Shown: piece by piece, positions 46,503 to 56,700 of the stretch
How the letters are laid out: each line of letters begins with the position of its first letter
Position numbering within the stretch: position 1 is the stretch's first letter
From: Bacteroidota bacterium
Lineage (GTDB): Bacteria > Bacteroidota > Bacteroidia > B-17B0 > Aurantibacillaceae
NCBI GenBank assembly: GCA_020403265.1
Contig: JADBXZ010000051.1
Span: 93,839 to 157,838, forward strand
Reading direction: 5' to 3'
DNA length: 64,000 nt
Position numbers and translations under genes: made by a program
The notes under the pieces: model-generated
Databases searched by the model: none
What the model was told of the DNA's origin: nothing
The model's input: the letters and a program-made list of their open reading frames with translations, nothing else

Positions 46503-47801
46503 ATGTCATTTAGAGATTTTCAAAAGAAGAAACAATTATTAAACTTTATTTTCAAAATTTTTCCTTTCATTGATCTTCCGTTTGGCATTGTTATAGTTTG
46601 GCTTTCATCAAACCAACTCTTATCGGCACTGCTTATCTTAATGATACCTATTAACGCATTAATCATTGAAAAAAAATTAACAAAAAATGAGCGTTTACCC
46701 GGTCCATTAATATTTACGATTAACACAATTATATTTTTTATTCTCCTGTTTGTTAGTGGTAAAAATGCTCCTGTCTGGTTACTCCTGGTTAATGTAACTG
46801 TAGGAACAGTATTTATGTTTGCTAAGGCCATTACAGGTCAGTTGATAATGCAAATTTGCATTATCCTTACCTTTACTGTTTCTTATTTCTTTATCAATCA
46901 ATCATTAAATAATAACTTAACATTGTTTTTAGTATTTAGTGGATTTAATTTTCTGATTGGACGTGTTTATGAGTATTTAATTATACAACAAAGTGAAATT
47001 GAAAAAACGACATCTTTGTTAAAAGAAAAAAACAACAATATATTAGATAGTATTAATTATGCTAAAAGAATACAAACAGCTCTTCTGCCAACTCCAACAC
47101 AACTTTCAAAATTTTTCTCAAACACATTTGTACTTTATCAACCAAAGGACATAGTTAGTGGCGATTTTTACTGGTTTCACGAAGTAAACCCAGCCGAAAA
47201 AATAATTGTATGTGGCGATTGCACCGGCCATGGTGTGCCAGGTGCATTTATGACTGTTGTAGGCAATAGTTTATTGAATCAAATTATAATAGAAGATGGG
47301 CAAACGAATCCAAAATTGATTCTATCGGAATTAGACAGAAGAGTGACTTTAACTTTGAAACAAGATAGACAAAGCGATTCGATACAGGTTAATGATGGAA
47401 TTGATTTAAGTTTAATTAAAATTAATACCGCCACTAATACCGTTACCTTTTGTTTGGCTAAACACAATGCTTATGTGATTTCCGGAAATGAATTAAGAAC
47501 CATACATGGCAATAAATTTAGCATTGGCGATACATTTGGCTCGAAAAAAGACTTTATCGAGGAAACACTTGAAACTGATTTAATTTCCTTTGTTTACCTT
47601 AGCACAGATGGATATGCAGACCAGTTTGGTGGATACAAAACTAAAAAAATAGGGACTAAAAAATTTAAAAGTTTACTTTTAGAAGCAAGCAAAAAATCGT
47701 TTAATAATCAAGTCGAATACCTTAGTTCATTTTACAACAATTGGAAAGGCACAGAGGAACAGATAGATGATGTTTGCGTAATTGGAATTAATCTTCAATA
47801 A
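46503..47801 (+). CDS. Membrane SpoIIE-type serine phosphatase
   Basis: 432 residues. The N-terminal 170 hold about six membrane segments. A short coiled coil with DSINYAKRIQTALLP follows, then the PP2C/SpoIIE domain: PKDIVSGDFYWF, CGDCTGHGVPGAFMTVVG and LSTDGYADQFGG with metal-binding Asp residues. It probably dephosphorylates an anti-sigma-factor antagonist (family knowledge); no partner is adjacent. Divergent from paaZ. Confidence 0.88.
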   Translation: MSFRDFQKKKQLLNFIFKIFPFIDLPFGIVIVWLSSNQLLSALLILMIPINALIIEKKLTKNERLPGPLIFTINTIIFFILLFVSGKNAPVWLLLVNVTVGTVFMFAKAITGQLIMQICIILTFTVSYFFINQSLNNNLTLFLVFSGFNFLIGRVYEYLIIQQSEIEKTTSLLKEKNNNILDSINYAKRIQTALLPTPTQLSKFFSNTFVLYQPKDIVSGDFYWFHEVNPAEKIIVCGDCTGHGVPGAFMTVVGNSLLNQIIIEDGQTNPKLILSELDRRVTLTLKQDRQSDSIQVNDGIDLSLIKINTATNTVTFCLAKHNAYVISGNELRTIHGNKFSIGDTFGSKKDFIEETLETDLISFVYLSTDGYADQFGGYKTKKIGTKKFKSLLLEASKKSFNNQVEYLSSFYNNWKGTEEQIDDVCVIGINLQ

Positions 47802-47816
47802 TATTAAAATCATTTG

Positions 47817-47824
47817 TAAATTTG
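47817..47824 (+). promoter_or_regulatory. -7 promoter element TAAATTTG
   Basis: A consensus match 84 bp before the next gene. The leader also holds the inverted repeat CAAATTG/CAATTTG (47838-47844 and 47855-47861), which could form a hairpin in the 5' leader. Confidence 0.35.
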
Positions 47825-47908
47825 TTTATTAACCTGACAAATTGGAATTAATATCAATTTGCCACTTATATAAAACTAACATTAATAACTCACCTTAAAA
47901 TAAATCAA

Positions 47909-48685
47909 ATGAAAAATTTAAAAAAAATAGTTTTGTCAGTTTCCTTAGTTATTGTTACACAAATTACAAAAGCTCAAGATTGCGGAGAATTAATCATTAA
48001 AAACGCACCCGGTCAGCAAGAAAAATTTATTGCATCGATTAATGGAGTAAGGATTGTGAACAGCTATTCAACAGCAACTACTTTTAATTGCTTGGAAGAT
48101 TTGAACTACAAAATTCAATTTTTAATTGCAGGCCTTTCAAGTCCATTACAATTTACCGTGAGTAGCATGCCAAATTATGTGAGCAACTACATTTTAAATA
48201 AAGATATGTTTGGCAAATATTCACTCATATTAGAAAGCAAATCATTAATGGGAATTAAAAATGTTACACAACCAACCGAAACCCCTACTTTAACGCCAAC
48301 TTTTACTGCTAATTCTACACCAACTGTTATCACGACAACAACAATTGTTAATACCAATACAACGGTTGCATTAACGCCAACAGTTGCGTCTTTAGGTATG
48401 AATGATGCGGAATTTAACGGCATCGTCAACATGCTTAAAAAAGAATCGATTGAAAGTAATCGTTTGGATTTGGCTAAAAACTTTTTAAAAGGAAAACCAC
48501 TTTCAACTGCACAGGTTGTCTCAACTGTGAGAACATTGAATATAGAACGCAATAAAACTGATCTTGCCAAACATCTTTATGCTCAAACGGTTGACAGACA
48601 AAATTATTTTAATGTAATGAACCTGCTTAACATTAGTAGCAGTAAACGCGAATTATCTGAGTACATCAGTAAGTTCAATAATTAA
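47909..48685 (+). CDS. Secreted DUF4476 protein with Thr/Pro linker
   Basis: 258 residues: signal peptide (KIVLSVSLVIVTQITKAQ), an N-terminal beta domain to about 115, a Thr/Pro-rich linker (PTETPTLTPTFTANSTPTV...) to about 160, and a C-terminal DUF4476 helical repeat domain. The repeat units are LDLAKNFLKGKPLSTAQV, KTDLAKHLYAQTVDRQNYF and SSKRELSEYI. Extracytoplasmic, function unknown. Confidence 0.8.
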   Translation: MKNLKKIVLSVSLVIVTQITKAQDCGELIIKNAPGQQEKFIASINGVRIVNSYSTATTFNCLEDLNYKIQFLIAGLSSPLQFTVSSMPNYVSNYILNKDMFGKYSLILESKSLMGIKNVTQPTETPTLTPTFTANSTPTVITTTTIVNTNTTVALTPTVASLGMNDAEFNGIVNMLKKESIESNRLDLAKNFLKGKPLSTAQVVSTVRTLNIERNKTDLAKHLYAQTVDRQNYFNVMNLLNISSSKRELSEYISKFNN

Positions 48686-48712
48686 GTTTCGATATTTTTT
48701 ACATTACTCCTA

Positions 48713-49882
48713 CTAAAATGCTTCACCAATTGTGAAGTATGGAAGTACCTTTTTATTATCAGTGGCAACATCAATTCTCAAATTTATTTTTTGAGTTTTA
48801 TTTAGTTGAAAGCGCAAACCGGCGCCATAGGTATAAAGCCAGTTATTAGTACTCATTTGGTTCCATTGGTTTGCAACCTGGCCAACGTTTCCAAATAGCG
48901 CAATTCCGAAACGCTTATATAACATTTGTCGATATTCTCCTTGTAATAAAAAGAGTTGATTATCACGGTAACGACCTTCATAAAATCCTCTCATTCGGTT
49001 TTGCCCACCCAACAACCCCATTTGATAAAAGGGAACAATTCCGTTTGTATAAACTGCAAAACAATTAAGTGCAAATACAGATTTTCGGTAATGAAAATAT
49101 TTACTGACATCAGATGTAATCTTTACAAAATTAAAATCACTTCTTAAAAACTCATTACTTAGTAACCCTGTCATTTCGATATAGCTTCCACTAGAAGGAT
49201 AAAATAAATTATCTCTTGAATCATAAACGCCGGTTAAACCCAAACCTGATACAATTCCACCTCTGCTTCCGGCAATAGCTCCTTTGATGAGAGAACCTGT
49301 TGTATCCAAATTAAATAATGTTACGTTGTCATAATTATATTTAATTCCTGCATAGAGTTGCTTTTTAATCTTTCTCAAAAGTGAAAAGCGAATCCGAGGA
49401 TATTTCAAGAAAAACACTTCTTCGTTATAAGGCGCATTACCAATACCATAAAACAAGTAGTTAAAATTATAGTATCCAACTTCGCCTCCGCACTGATAAG
49501 TTCTGTTTTTTAAAAATAAAAGATAAGGCAGATAAAGTAATACCTGTTTGTTTTGTGTGTAAACTGCAATTAAATTGACTCTTGATTGTTGGGCACCAAT
49601 ACTATCCTTTTTAAAATTAAATGTGGCGACACCCGTTGCGCCAAAACCTACCCTTGTTTCGGGTGTGTAAAACAAAACAGGAAATCCAAAGTAAAATGGT
49701 TTATTGGTTTTTACCATTTGTATTTTAATTGAATCTGTTTGAGCAAGTAACGGAGACTTTATCAGTAAGCAAATCAAGGTTAAATAAGTTGTGAAACTTC
49801 TTTTTAATAAATTTAATTTGGTTGAACTGTTGATTAAACAATCAAAAATTAAATCGCTAACAGAATTAAAACTAAGTCTCAT
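48713..49882 (-). CDS. BamA/TamA-like outer membrane beta-barrel
   Basis: 389 residues with an unusually long N-terminus before the hydrophobic signal core (TTYLTLICLLIKSPLLAQ near 31-48). A 16-strand-type barrel of the bacterial surface antigen (D15) group follows, without POTRA domains. GGQNRMRGFYEGRYRDNQL matches the VRGF/Y motif region of BamA-type barrels. The role is open (surface protein insertion, or a porin-like barrel). Convergent with the DUF4476 gene. Confidence 0.78.
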   Translation of the reverse strand: MRLSFNSVSDLIFDCLINSSTKLNLLKRSFTTYLTLICLLIKSPLLAQTDSIKIQMVKTNKPFYFGFPVLFYTPETRVGFGATGVATFNFKKDSIGAQQSRVNLIAVYTQNKQVLLYLPYLLFLKNRTYQCGGEVGYYNFNYLFYGIGNAPYNEEVFFLKYPRIRFSLLRKIKKQLYAGIKYNYDNVTLFNLDTTGSLIKGAIAGSRGGIVSGLGLTGVYDSRDNLFYPSSGSYIEMTGLLSNEFLRSDFNFVKITSDVSKYFHYRKSVFALNCFAVYTNGIVPFYQMGLLGGQNRMRGFYEGRYRDNQLFLLQGEYRQMLYKRFGIALFGNVGQVANQWNQMSTNNWLYTYGAGLRFQLNKTQKINLRIDVATDNKKVLPYFTIGEAF

Positions 49883-49929
49883 TTAACCACTTGGCTAACT
49901 AAAGCAGCAAACATAAACCAAAAGTTTAA

Positions 49930-50895
49930 TTAAAAAAAATACCATTGAACACCTAATGCATACAATGGATAAAAAAAAGCGTAAGACTTGCGGTAAAATG
50001 GCAGTCGAGCAGACAACTCAATTCTTAAGTTAGATTTAATTATTGTTTGAATTCCCGGAACGATGTCGATGTAATTTCCACTCTGCAGAAGTGGCGTTGC
50101 AATTGGAACATTAACAAAACCGTATTGCGTTATTTGTGCTGCCGAATAACTTTTTCCCAAAAACTCCATATAAATATTCCAATTCGTTTGATTATAACTT
50201 TTATAAACTCTTGGCCAAATAAGATAGCCAAAAGATAAATTGTACTCAAAAGCTCGTCCATACTTAATTCTTGTTGGAACCGGACCGCTTCCATCAGGGT
50301 CATTTACAAAACCATTTTTATCCATTGGGACGATGTACCCTCCGGTAAAACTTACCGCAAATTTATTTTTAAGATAGGTTGTTATAATTCCACCACCATA
50401 ACCACTATTGTCATCCATCAAATTTGGCTCAGCTTCTGTATGCGCTGTGTTTAGGATGGTCCCTTGAGCATATAATGCCATTCTAAAATGCTGATTTTTA
50501 CCGTCGTTGGATAAAAAGCGGTACTTTGTATAAAAATTAACGCCATTAAATTTATAAATGTAATCGTTATTTGTTTTGGTATCCCCCGTAGAAAATATAG
50601 TTTGATTACCCTCATGCACATGCGTAGCTAAATTGTCAGGGAAATTTCTACCATGATGATTGGACACATTTGGTGTAGCCATAATAGACAATCTAGATGT
50701 TAAACCATACATCACTCGCAGCGCAAATAAATTTCGAACTTGTGAAGCTTCATTAAATGTATGCTGAATGTAGCGTAAACCGATAACGTTTTTCGGAACA
50801 CTACTTGCGGGCTCACTGTATGGAAATAATTCCTGCGCATTATTAACTAAGGGAGTCAGTAAAACAATAACTATTATTAAGATGAATATTTTCAA
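49930..50895 (-). CDS. Outer-membrane barrel-like protein next to HMA protein
   Basis: 321 residues, TTG start, signal peptide (FILIIVIVLLTPLVNNAQ). Alternating strands and a terminal Phe fit an outer-membrane beta-barrel. An early loop is His-rich (NVSNHHGRNFPDNLATHVHE). The gene follows the HMA-domain gene by 11 bp, so the two form an operon and a role in metal handling is inferred. No closer family assignment. Confidence 0.68.
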   Translation of the reverse strand: MKIFILIIVIVLLTPLVNNAQELFPYSEPASSVPKNVIGLRYIQHTFNEASQVRNLFALRVMYGLTSRLSIMATPNVSNHHGRNFPDNLATHVHEGNQTIFSTGDTKTNNDYIYKFNGVNFYTKYRFLSNDGKNQHFRMALYAQGTILNTAHTEAEPNLMDDNSGYGGGIITTYLKNKFAVSFTGGYIVPMDKNGFVNDPDGSGPVPTRIKYGRAFEYNLSFGYLIWPRVYKSYNQTNWNIYMEFLGKSYSAAQITQYGFVNVPIATPLLQSGNYIDIVPGIQTIIKSNLRIELSARLPFYRKSYAFFYPLYALGVQWYFF

Positions 50896-50906
50896 TTTTT
50901 TTTTAT

Positions 50907-51413
50907 TTATTCAACTTTTGCAAAATAAACCTTGCCTGTATTTTCGGGGCAATTATTTATCAATTTTTCCTTTCTAGCCTTCAATTCTTTTTTTGATTGA
51001 AATGAATTTCCAAGAAAACAAATGGTATATACTTTTTTATCTGTAATATTTGTAACATTATTTTGCAAATTAATTGCACCGTCAAATCCGGCAATTATTA
51101 AACACGGCTTCATCTCAGCAGAAGTTAAAAGTTTGAGGTACCTTACACTAAATCCAGCATTGCGAGCAGCCTTTGCGATTGCGTCTGGGCTCAATATCGA
51201 AGTCTCATTTATTCGTATAAGTGCGCGGGTATTTGCCAAGTCCATTTCAACTGTTTTCACAAAATCCAATTTTTTAAGTTGCATTTCAACGCTTTTCGAG
51301 CATTGAGAACAAGTCAAACCGTCAATACCAAGGTCAAAAGAGATTGTTTGTGAAAAAAAACAGCTAGTTGACAAAAACAAAAGAAAGGTGCTAAGTATTA
51401 AACTTAATCTCAT
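50907..51413 (-). CDS. Secreted heavy-metal-associated (HMA) domain protein
   Basis: 168 residues from the ATG at 51413: signal peptide (SLILSTFLLFLSTSCFFSQ), then an HMA fold with metal motif GLTCSQCSKSVEMQL (Cys35/Cys38), KTVEMDLANTRALIRIN and AARNAGFSVRYL. The last 70 residues are unassigned. HMA domains with CxxC bind soft metals such as copper. A periplasmic location is unusual for a free HMA domain. Overlaps nothing; divergent from rpsF. Confidence 0.82.
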   Translation of the reverse strand: MRLSLILSTFLLFLSTSCFFSQTISFDLGIDGLTCSQCSKSVEMQLKKLDFVKTVEMDLANTRALIRINETSILSPDAIAKAARNAGFSVRYLKLLTSAEMKPCLIIAGFDGAINLQNNVTNITDKKVYTICFLGNSFQSKKELKARKEKLINNCPENTGKVYFAKVE

Positions 51414-51420
51414 TATTCGC

Positions 51421-51428
51421 AAATTTAC
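51421..51428 (-). promoter_or_regulatory. -7 promoter element TAAATTTG for HMA gene
   Basis: A minus-strand consensus match ending 7 bp before the ATG at 51413, implying a leaderless transcript. The in-frame TTG at 51422 lies within it and is rejected as start. Confidence 0.5.
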
Positions 51429-51541
51429 GAAACATTCTCCAAATTAAAAAAAACACAATTGCCTGAAAATCATTCACTTACGTTAATAACAACTAATTTC
51501 CTCATTTTTAATTAGATAGTGCTAATTAGAAAAAAAGATTG

Positions 51542-51549
51542 TATATTTG
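51542..51549 (+). promoter_or_regulatory. -7 promoter element TATATTTG for rpsF operon
   Basis: An exact TAnnTTTG match ending 19 bp before the rpsF ATG at 51569. It sets the short start and gives a leader of about a dozen bases. Confidence 0.65.
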
Positions 51550-51568
51550 CAGCCCAATTTATAAAACA

Positions 51569-51940
51569 ATGAGTAAACATTATGAGACGGTCTTCATTTT
51601 AACTCCCGTTTTGTCTGATGATCAGGCAAAGGAGGCCGCAAAAAAATTTAAAAAAGCCATTACCGATTTGGGAGGCAAGGTAGTGAACGAGGAAAACTGG
51701 GGCTTAAGAAAATTAGCTTACCCTATTCAAAAGAAAACAACCGGGTTTTACCACCTGATTGAATTTACAGGCGAAGGGCAAGAAATTATCAATAACCTTG
51801 AAGTAACTTACAAACGTGATGAGCGTATTTTACGCTTTTTAACTGTAGCCTTAGACAAACATGCTGTTGCTTATGCTGAAAAACGCAGAGGTAAAGTTGC
51901 AGAAGGTAAAACTAAAAAGAAAGAAAGCGTTAACGCTTAA
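51569..51940 (+). CDS. rpsF: 30S ribosomal protein S6
   Basis: 123 residues, starting [11 protein letters not shown]. Family blocks are [39 protein letters not shown] and [13 protein letters not shown], with a basic C-terminal tail ([16 protein letters not shown]). First gene of the rpsF-rpsR-rplI operon. S6 pairs with S18 on the 30S platform, in line with their being adjacent. Confidence 0.97.
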   Translation: MSKHYETVFILTPVLSDDQAKEAAKKFKKAITDLGGKVVNEENWGLRKLAYPIQKKTTGFYHLIEFTGEGQEIINNLEVTYKRDERILRFLTVALDKHAVAYAEKRRGKVAEGKTKKKESVNA

Positions 51941-51963
51941 TGGTTTAAATTTAAATTAACAAC

Positions 51964-52230
51964 ATGAGCACATCTAAAGACATCAGATATTTAAATCCTC
52001 AACAAAATGAGGTTAAAAAGAAAAAATACTGTCGTTTCCAAAAAAGCGGTATCAAGTATATAGATTACAAGGACCCTGATTTTTTATTGAAATTTGTAAA
52101 TGAGCAAGGTAAGTTATTGCCACGCCGTTTAACAGGTACTTCTTTAAAATTTCAACGTAAAGTGGCGCAAGCGGTTAAACGTTCTCGTCATTTAGCATTA
52201 ATGCCTTACGTTGCGGACTTAATGAAATAA
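51964..52230 (+). CDS. rpsR: 30S ribosomal protein S18
   Basis: 88 residues. Core motif [17 protein letters not shown], then [20 protein letters not shown] and the basic [12 protein letters not shown]. Normal length; 23 bp after rpsF. Confidence 0.97.
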   Translation: MSTSKDIRYLNPQQNEVKKKKYCRFQKSGIKYIDYKDPDFLLKFVNEQGKLLPRRLTGTSLKFQRKVAQAVKRSRHLALMPYVADLMK

Positions 52231-52237
52231 TAATTAA

Positions 52238-52244
52238 AAGGAGG
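52238..52244 (+). promoter_or_regulatory. Full Shine-Dalgarno AAGGAGG before rplI
   Basis: A seven-base anti-16S match 8 nt before the rplI ATG. Bacteroidota genes rarely use strong Shine-Dalgarno sequences and most starts in this window have none, so this site stands out. Confidence 0.7.
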
Positions 52245-52252
52245 AAAGAACA

Positions 52253-52699
52253 ATGGAAGTTATTTTAAAACAAGATATTAAAGGTTTAGGTTTTAAAGAT
52301 GATAAAGTTGAAGTTCGTAACGGTTACGGCAGAAACTTTTTAATCCCTAAAGGAATGGCTATTTTAGCAACTGAAAGTGCTAAAAAAATGCATGCTGAAA
52401 TTTTAAAGCAAAAAGCATTTAAAGAAGATAAGCTTAGAAAAGAAGCATCTGCAAATGCTGAAAAATTAAACGCTTTAACAATTAAAGTTGGTGCTAAAGC
52501 TGGCGAAAGTGGTAAAATTTTTGGTTCTGTAACCAATATTCAAATTGCTGAAGCTTTGCAAAAAGCTGGTTACGCTGTAGAGCGTAAAAACATTGAACTT
52601 GGCGAAGACACAATTAAACAACTTGGTTCTTATACAGCCAAAGTACGTTTGTTTAAGGAAGTTGTAGCAAATGTGAACTTTGAAGTAGTAGCTGAATAA
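52253..52699 (+). CDS. rplI: 50S ribosomal protein L9
   Basis: 148 residues: VILKQDIKGLGFKDDKVEVRNGYGRNFLIPKGMA is the N-terminal rRNA-binding domain (given here in two overlapping family blocks, KQDIKGLGFKDDKVEV and NGYGRNFLIPKGMA). A long connecting helix and the C-terminal domain (SGKIFGSVTNIQIAEAL) follow. Last gene of the operon, before a terminator. Confidence 0.97.
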   Translation: MEVILKQDIKGLGFKDDKVEVRNGYGRNFLIPKGMAILATESAKKMHAEILKQKAFKEDKLRKEASANAEKLNALTIKVGAKAGESGKIFGSVTNIQIAEALQKAGYAVERKNIELGEDTIKQLGSYTAKVRLFKEVVANVNFEVVAE

Positions 52700-52702
52700 G
52701 GA

Positions 52703-53731
52703 TTACCTATTTTTTTTAAACCCCGGCTTTTTAAGTTCGGGGTTTTTTATTGTTAAATAAATACGTTCAATATTAGTTGTATAATAACTAGTATCAAATC
52801 TAAAGACATATTGACTATCTCGCTCGCCATAAGCAAAATGAATACCTTCTAAAAAATCATGATAAATGACATCTTCATCCATAAAGTGCATGATGATTTC
52901 TCCGGATGGTTCCTTTAAAAATAATTTTCGTGTTTCAATACTAGTCCTGCTGTTCGAACATTGCTCATCAGTATTCGATCTAATAGTGTTATTGGCTGTA
53001 AACAAATCATAATACAAATCAGCCTTACCAAATAAACCTGCATCAAAAACTTTATCAAGTAAAAAAACACTATCCAGTACAATTTCCTTAATGGTGTAGT
53101 GGTAATTTTTTAATTGAATTTTTTTTGTGAATTGAACTATTGGTTTAAGTTGCTTAATGATTTTTAGAACATCATTTTTACGGTAAGTTGCGCTATCTAT
53201 CAATACAACTTTAAATTGTAACTCCAAATTGAATGCTTTGGAAGTATCAGAGGTTAAATGCCAGACAGGTAAGGATTTTTCTTTAAGGGCTGAAAAGGAA
53301 GAAACAGGTGATTCAAAAATTAAACTCTTGGAATCCAAATAATCAATGCCTGAGTAGTACTCTGAATAGTAAAGCTCCGAAGAATTATATGTTTTTAAAG
53401 ACTTGCCATCCTTAAAAAATTTAACTTCAGTTAAATAATATTTTTTAGCCACTGAATCACACTGAACTGAATTACAATTGAACTTACTGCTAATTTTAAT
53501 TACATCTGCTTGTTGATAAACCTCTAACCTGAGTTCATGAATCGTTGTGTCCAATAAACCATTATAAAATTTGTCGTTTTTTTGAATGCGTGAAGGTGTG
53601 ATTAAATAATTTAAAGAGTCTAACCGCCTGATGGAATCTATTTCATGTTGTGATATTTTCTCTACTACACCTCTTGAACGAAAGCAAGATGTACCAATTA
53701 TAACAAAACTTAAAAAAATGAAACGAAACAT
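52703..53731 (-). CDS. Lipoprotein of unknown function
   Basis: 342 residues with a lipoprotein signal (RFIFLSFVIIGTSC, lipobox Cys16). The remainder is Ser/Tyr/Lys-rich with no motif I can name. It directly follows the AsmA-like gene (stop and start adjacent, no gap), which suggests a shared envelope role. Its last codons overlap the rplI terminator. Confidence 0.75.
   Translation of the reverse strand: MFRFIFLSFVIIGTSCFRSRGVVEKISQHEIDSIRRLDSLNYLITPSRIQKNDKFYNGLLDTTIHELRLEVYQQADVIKISSKFNCNSVQCDSVAKKYYLTEVKFFKDGKSLKTYNSSELYYSEYYSGIDYLDSKSLIFESPVSSFSALKEKSLPVWHLTSDTSKAFNLELQFKVVLIDSATYRKNDVLKIIKQLKPIVQFTKKIQLKNYHYTIKEIVLDSVFLLDKVFDAGLFGKADLYYDLFTANNTIRSNTDEQCSNSRTSIETRKLFLKEPSGEIIMHFMDEDVIYHDFLEGIHFAYGERDSQYVFRFDTSYYTTNIERIYLTIKNPELKKPGFKKNR
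52718..52748 (+). terminator. Intrinsic terminator of the rpsF-rplI operon
   Basis: Stem AAACCCCG / CGGGGTTT with a 12-nt loop, followed by a T-run (TTTTTT), about 20 bp after the rplI stop. The upstream T-run (before AAACCCC) would let it act on the minus strand too. It lies within the final codons of the convergent lipoprotein gene. Confidence 0.8.
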
Positions 53732-56700
53732 TTAATCATCGTTCTTAGGGGCTTTTACCATGTTCACTTTATACTTGCCATCCTTGCCCGTTAATTTTAC
53801 ATTAACATAACGAGTTCTTTTAGTTCCATCTTTATACTGAATTTCATCTTCTTGATCAACTGATACAGAATCCTTACCTCCACCAAACAATTTACTTTTT
53901 GCTACATCTGCAACCATCTTCATAGGTATTCTGAATACATATTCCATATTCATATTCATATCCTGCTTACCTTTTATTTCCATGAAACCTAAAGAGGAAT
54001 TAATAGTCATCATCGGAAAAGAGATCTCGCCATTCTTCATATCAATGTGATTCTGCAAAGTGTCAAATTTGACTTTTGAAGTATTTTTGTCCTTAAAGTA
54101 ATCTGCCATCGCGGTTAAGGGTTCATATTTATCAAGTCTTCCATCAGTTATCTGAACATCCATGCTAAGCTCTGAATTGTCCATAATTGGAACCAAATCT
54201 TTATGCATACGTATTTTTCCTTTTATTAATCCTGAGAATTTTCCATGAACATTTTCAGTTACGAAATGGTCTTGACCAAAATTTTCGAATTTAATAAGCA
54301 ATTTATCTAAATCAAGTTTAGTTATTTTTAAAAGCGGGCTGAAATACAATTTGCTTTGATCAGAACCATTGAAATAGCCATTCATGTTTACGTGACCATC
54401 TGCCACATCCATCTTAAGGGTATCAATGTAGAGGTAATGATTTTCAGTTGTTTTAGCCTTACACACAAAATTATTGAAATGATAGGTATGATATTTAAAA
54501 TGACCAATGTTCATATCAAATGTCATGTCTGTAAATGGTACATCAAAAATACTGAATCCCTTGTTGTGATCAGCTGGAGAAATAGTAGTTGTTGAAGGTG
54601 TTAAAGTATAGGCTAAAAGTTCATCCAAATCTAAGTTAGAAGACTTTATACCAAAATGATTATCTCGTTTTTTAATTGATTTATCCTTTCCTAAATAATA
54701 ATTCATATCGAGCTCAAATGAACTATTACCAATTTTGGCAGAAAAATCCTGCACCATTAAATGTTCTTTTTCATAATGAATTCGGCCTTTAAACTTTTCG
54801 AATTTATACTTATGAATTTTCATTTTTGATGTAAAATTATCAAGGTAAATATCAGTAGATTGAAGCCCTTCATTAAAATGAAGGTCGGCATGACCATGAA
54901 GTTTAAAATCCCTTAATTCTTCCTTTCGATAATCTTCAGGAACATAGTTTGCACCATTATATGAAAACACATCTTGAAATTGAAGTAATTTGGATGTTAA
55001 GTCAAATTCGATTTTTGTATCGCCATGCGGCTTTTTCATGAACCAAAGATTGTAATAATTTAGTTTACCATTGAAATGGAAATCGCTCTCATCAATTAAT
55101 CCACTAAAATCTATGATTTTAAAATGAGAGGTATCAATATAAACGTCTGCTCTAAAGTTATTAATCCGATGAGGATAATTTTTAAAACTGGCATGTAAGT
55201 CATCAATGAAAAATTCGCCAACGGGTAAATTAGGTGATTCTGTGAATGCATTGGCAGCACTTTTAAATCTAAGCTTAACTTCAAAATCCTTAATCGATTC
55301 GTTTACAGGTTTAGACTTGCTTGTATCTGACGAGGTTAATTCTTTCAGATCCAATAAACGAGATTTAAAATCCAAATCACATGTCACCATGTTTTTAGAA
55401 TGGTGAATTATGGCAGGCAAATCGCTTATGTGCCCTTTTAAGGAAATATCTGACTTCCCAATGCGTGCCTCAAATCTATTAATTTTGGCTTCGTGACCAA
55501 CCAATTGAGCATTGATGTTTACATTTTTGATAGGTACATGAAAAGCTTTGGTACCGAAGGAGAGGTTGTCAACCATCAGTTCTGTGAAATAAGACTCATT
55601 AAGTTTTTCAATGGCTCTTTCAGGATGAGCAAAATCAATTAAATCTTTAAAATTTAATGTCAATTTAACCTTTCCGCTTAAATCTTTTAAACCGTCAACA
55701 TTTAAAAATTTGGCTAAAAAGTCAAGATCAAAGTCCGAAACAATTTTAGTGTCAATTTCCGGTGCAGCAAAGTTTTTCATCTTAAGGTAGCCGGTAAACT
55801 TACCTGCTTCGGGCCTCGAAGAAAAATCCATTAATGAAAATTCCATCGGCTCTAAGCCTTTTTTACCATTATTTGTAAAGTGTGCCTTAAAATTAAGGTC
55901 ATCCAATTTTTTATCTGTTTTAATGTTGTGTAAAAAGGCGTGTTCACAAGCAAAATCAACATTAATAAATGGCAAATGTTTGTTAATTAAAGGTCCTTTA
56001 ATATCGGCCTTAAAAAAAATAGTTCCTTTGTTTTCAAATTGATTTAAAACCGGCGCCAATTCTTCCGGTGCAAAGGCGAGAAACAAATCAAAATTTGGTT
56101 TATTACCAACGATGCTAACATCTGCATTCATGTCACCATTCAAGTCTATCGAACCTTTAAAATCAAACTTAGCATGCTCCAGTTCTATTTCAGATTGTTC
56201 AATTTTTAGTTGGTTTCCTTTATTGAAGTAGTCTAATTTTGTATTAATGGTGATATGTTTATGTTTAAAGAATGTTGTATCAGTTCCTTTAATAAGGTTT
56301 ACCACTAATTTTGTTTCAAGATCGATCATCGTGTGATCGTTAGATGTTTTAAACCCTGTTTTAGCTTTGTTAATAAAGGCTTCAGTTGTTAAGTTATTAC
56401 TTTCGTTTTGGTGTGTAATATCTACATTGTTCAATGTAATGGATTTCAAATGAAGATGAAACTCCTCTTCTACATTCTCTGCTTTTTGTTCCGTTTCAAA
56501 AGCTTTCACGAAATTTAAATTTCCTAAGGTATCTTGCTTCAAATGAATAAATCCATTCTCAAGTTTTATTGATTTAATGTCAACTTTGCCACCTATAATT
56601 TTAAACAAATCAAAACCAACATAAATGTCTTTCAATTGCATCATTGGTTCTGTTTGTAAAGATTTGCTTTCATAAATAACTAAATCATCCACATCAATAG

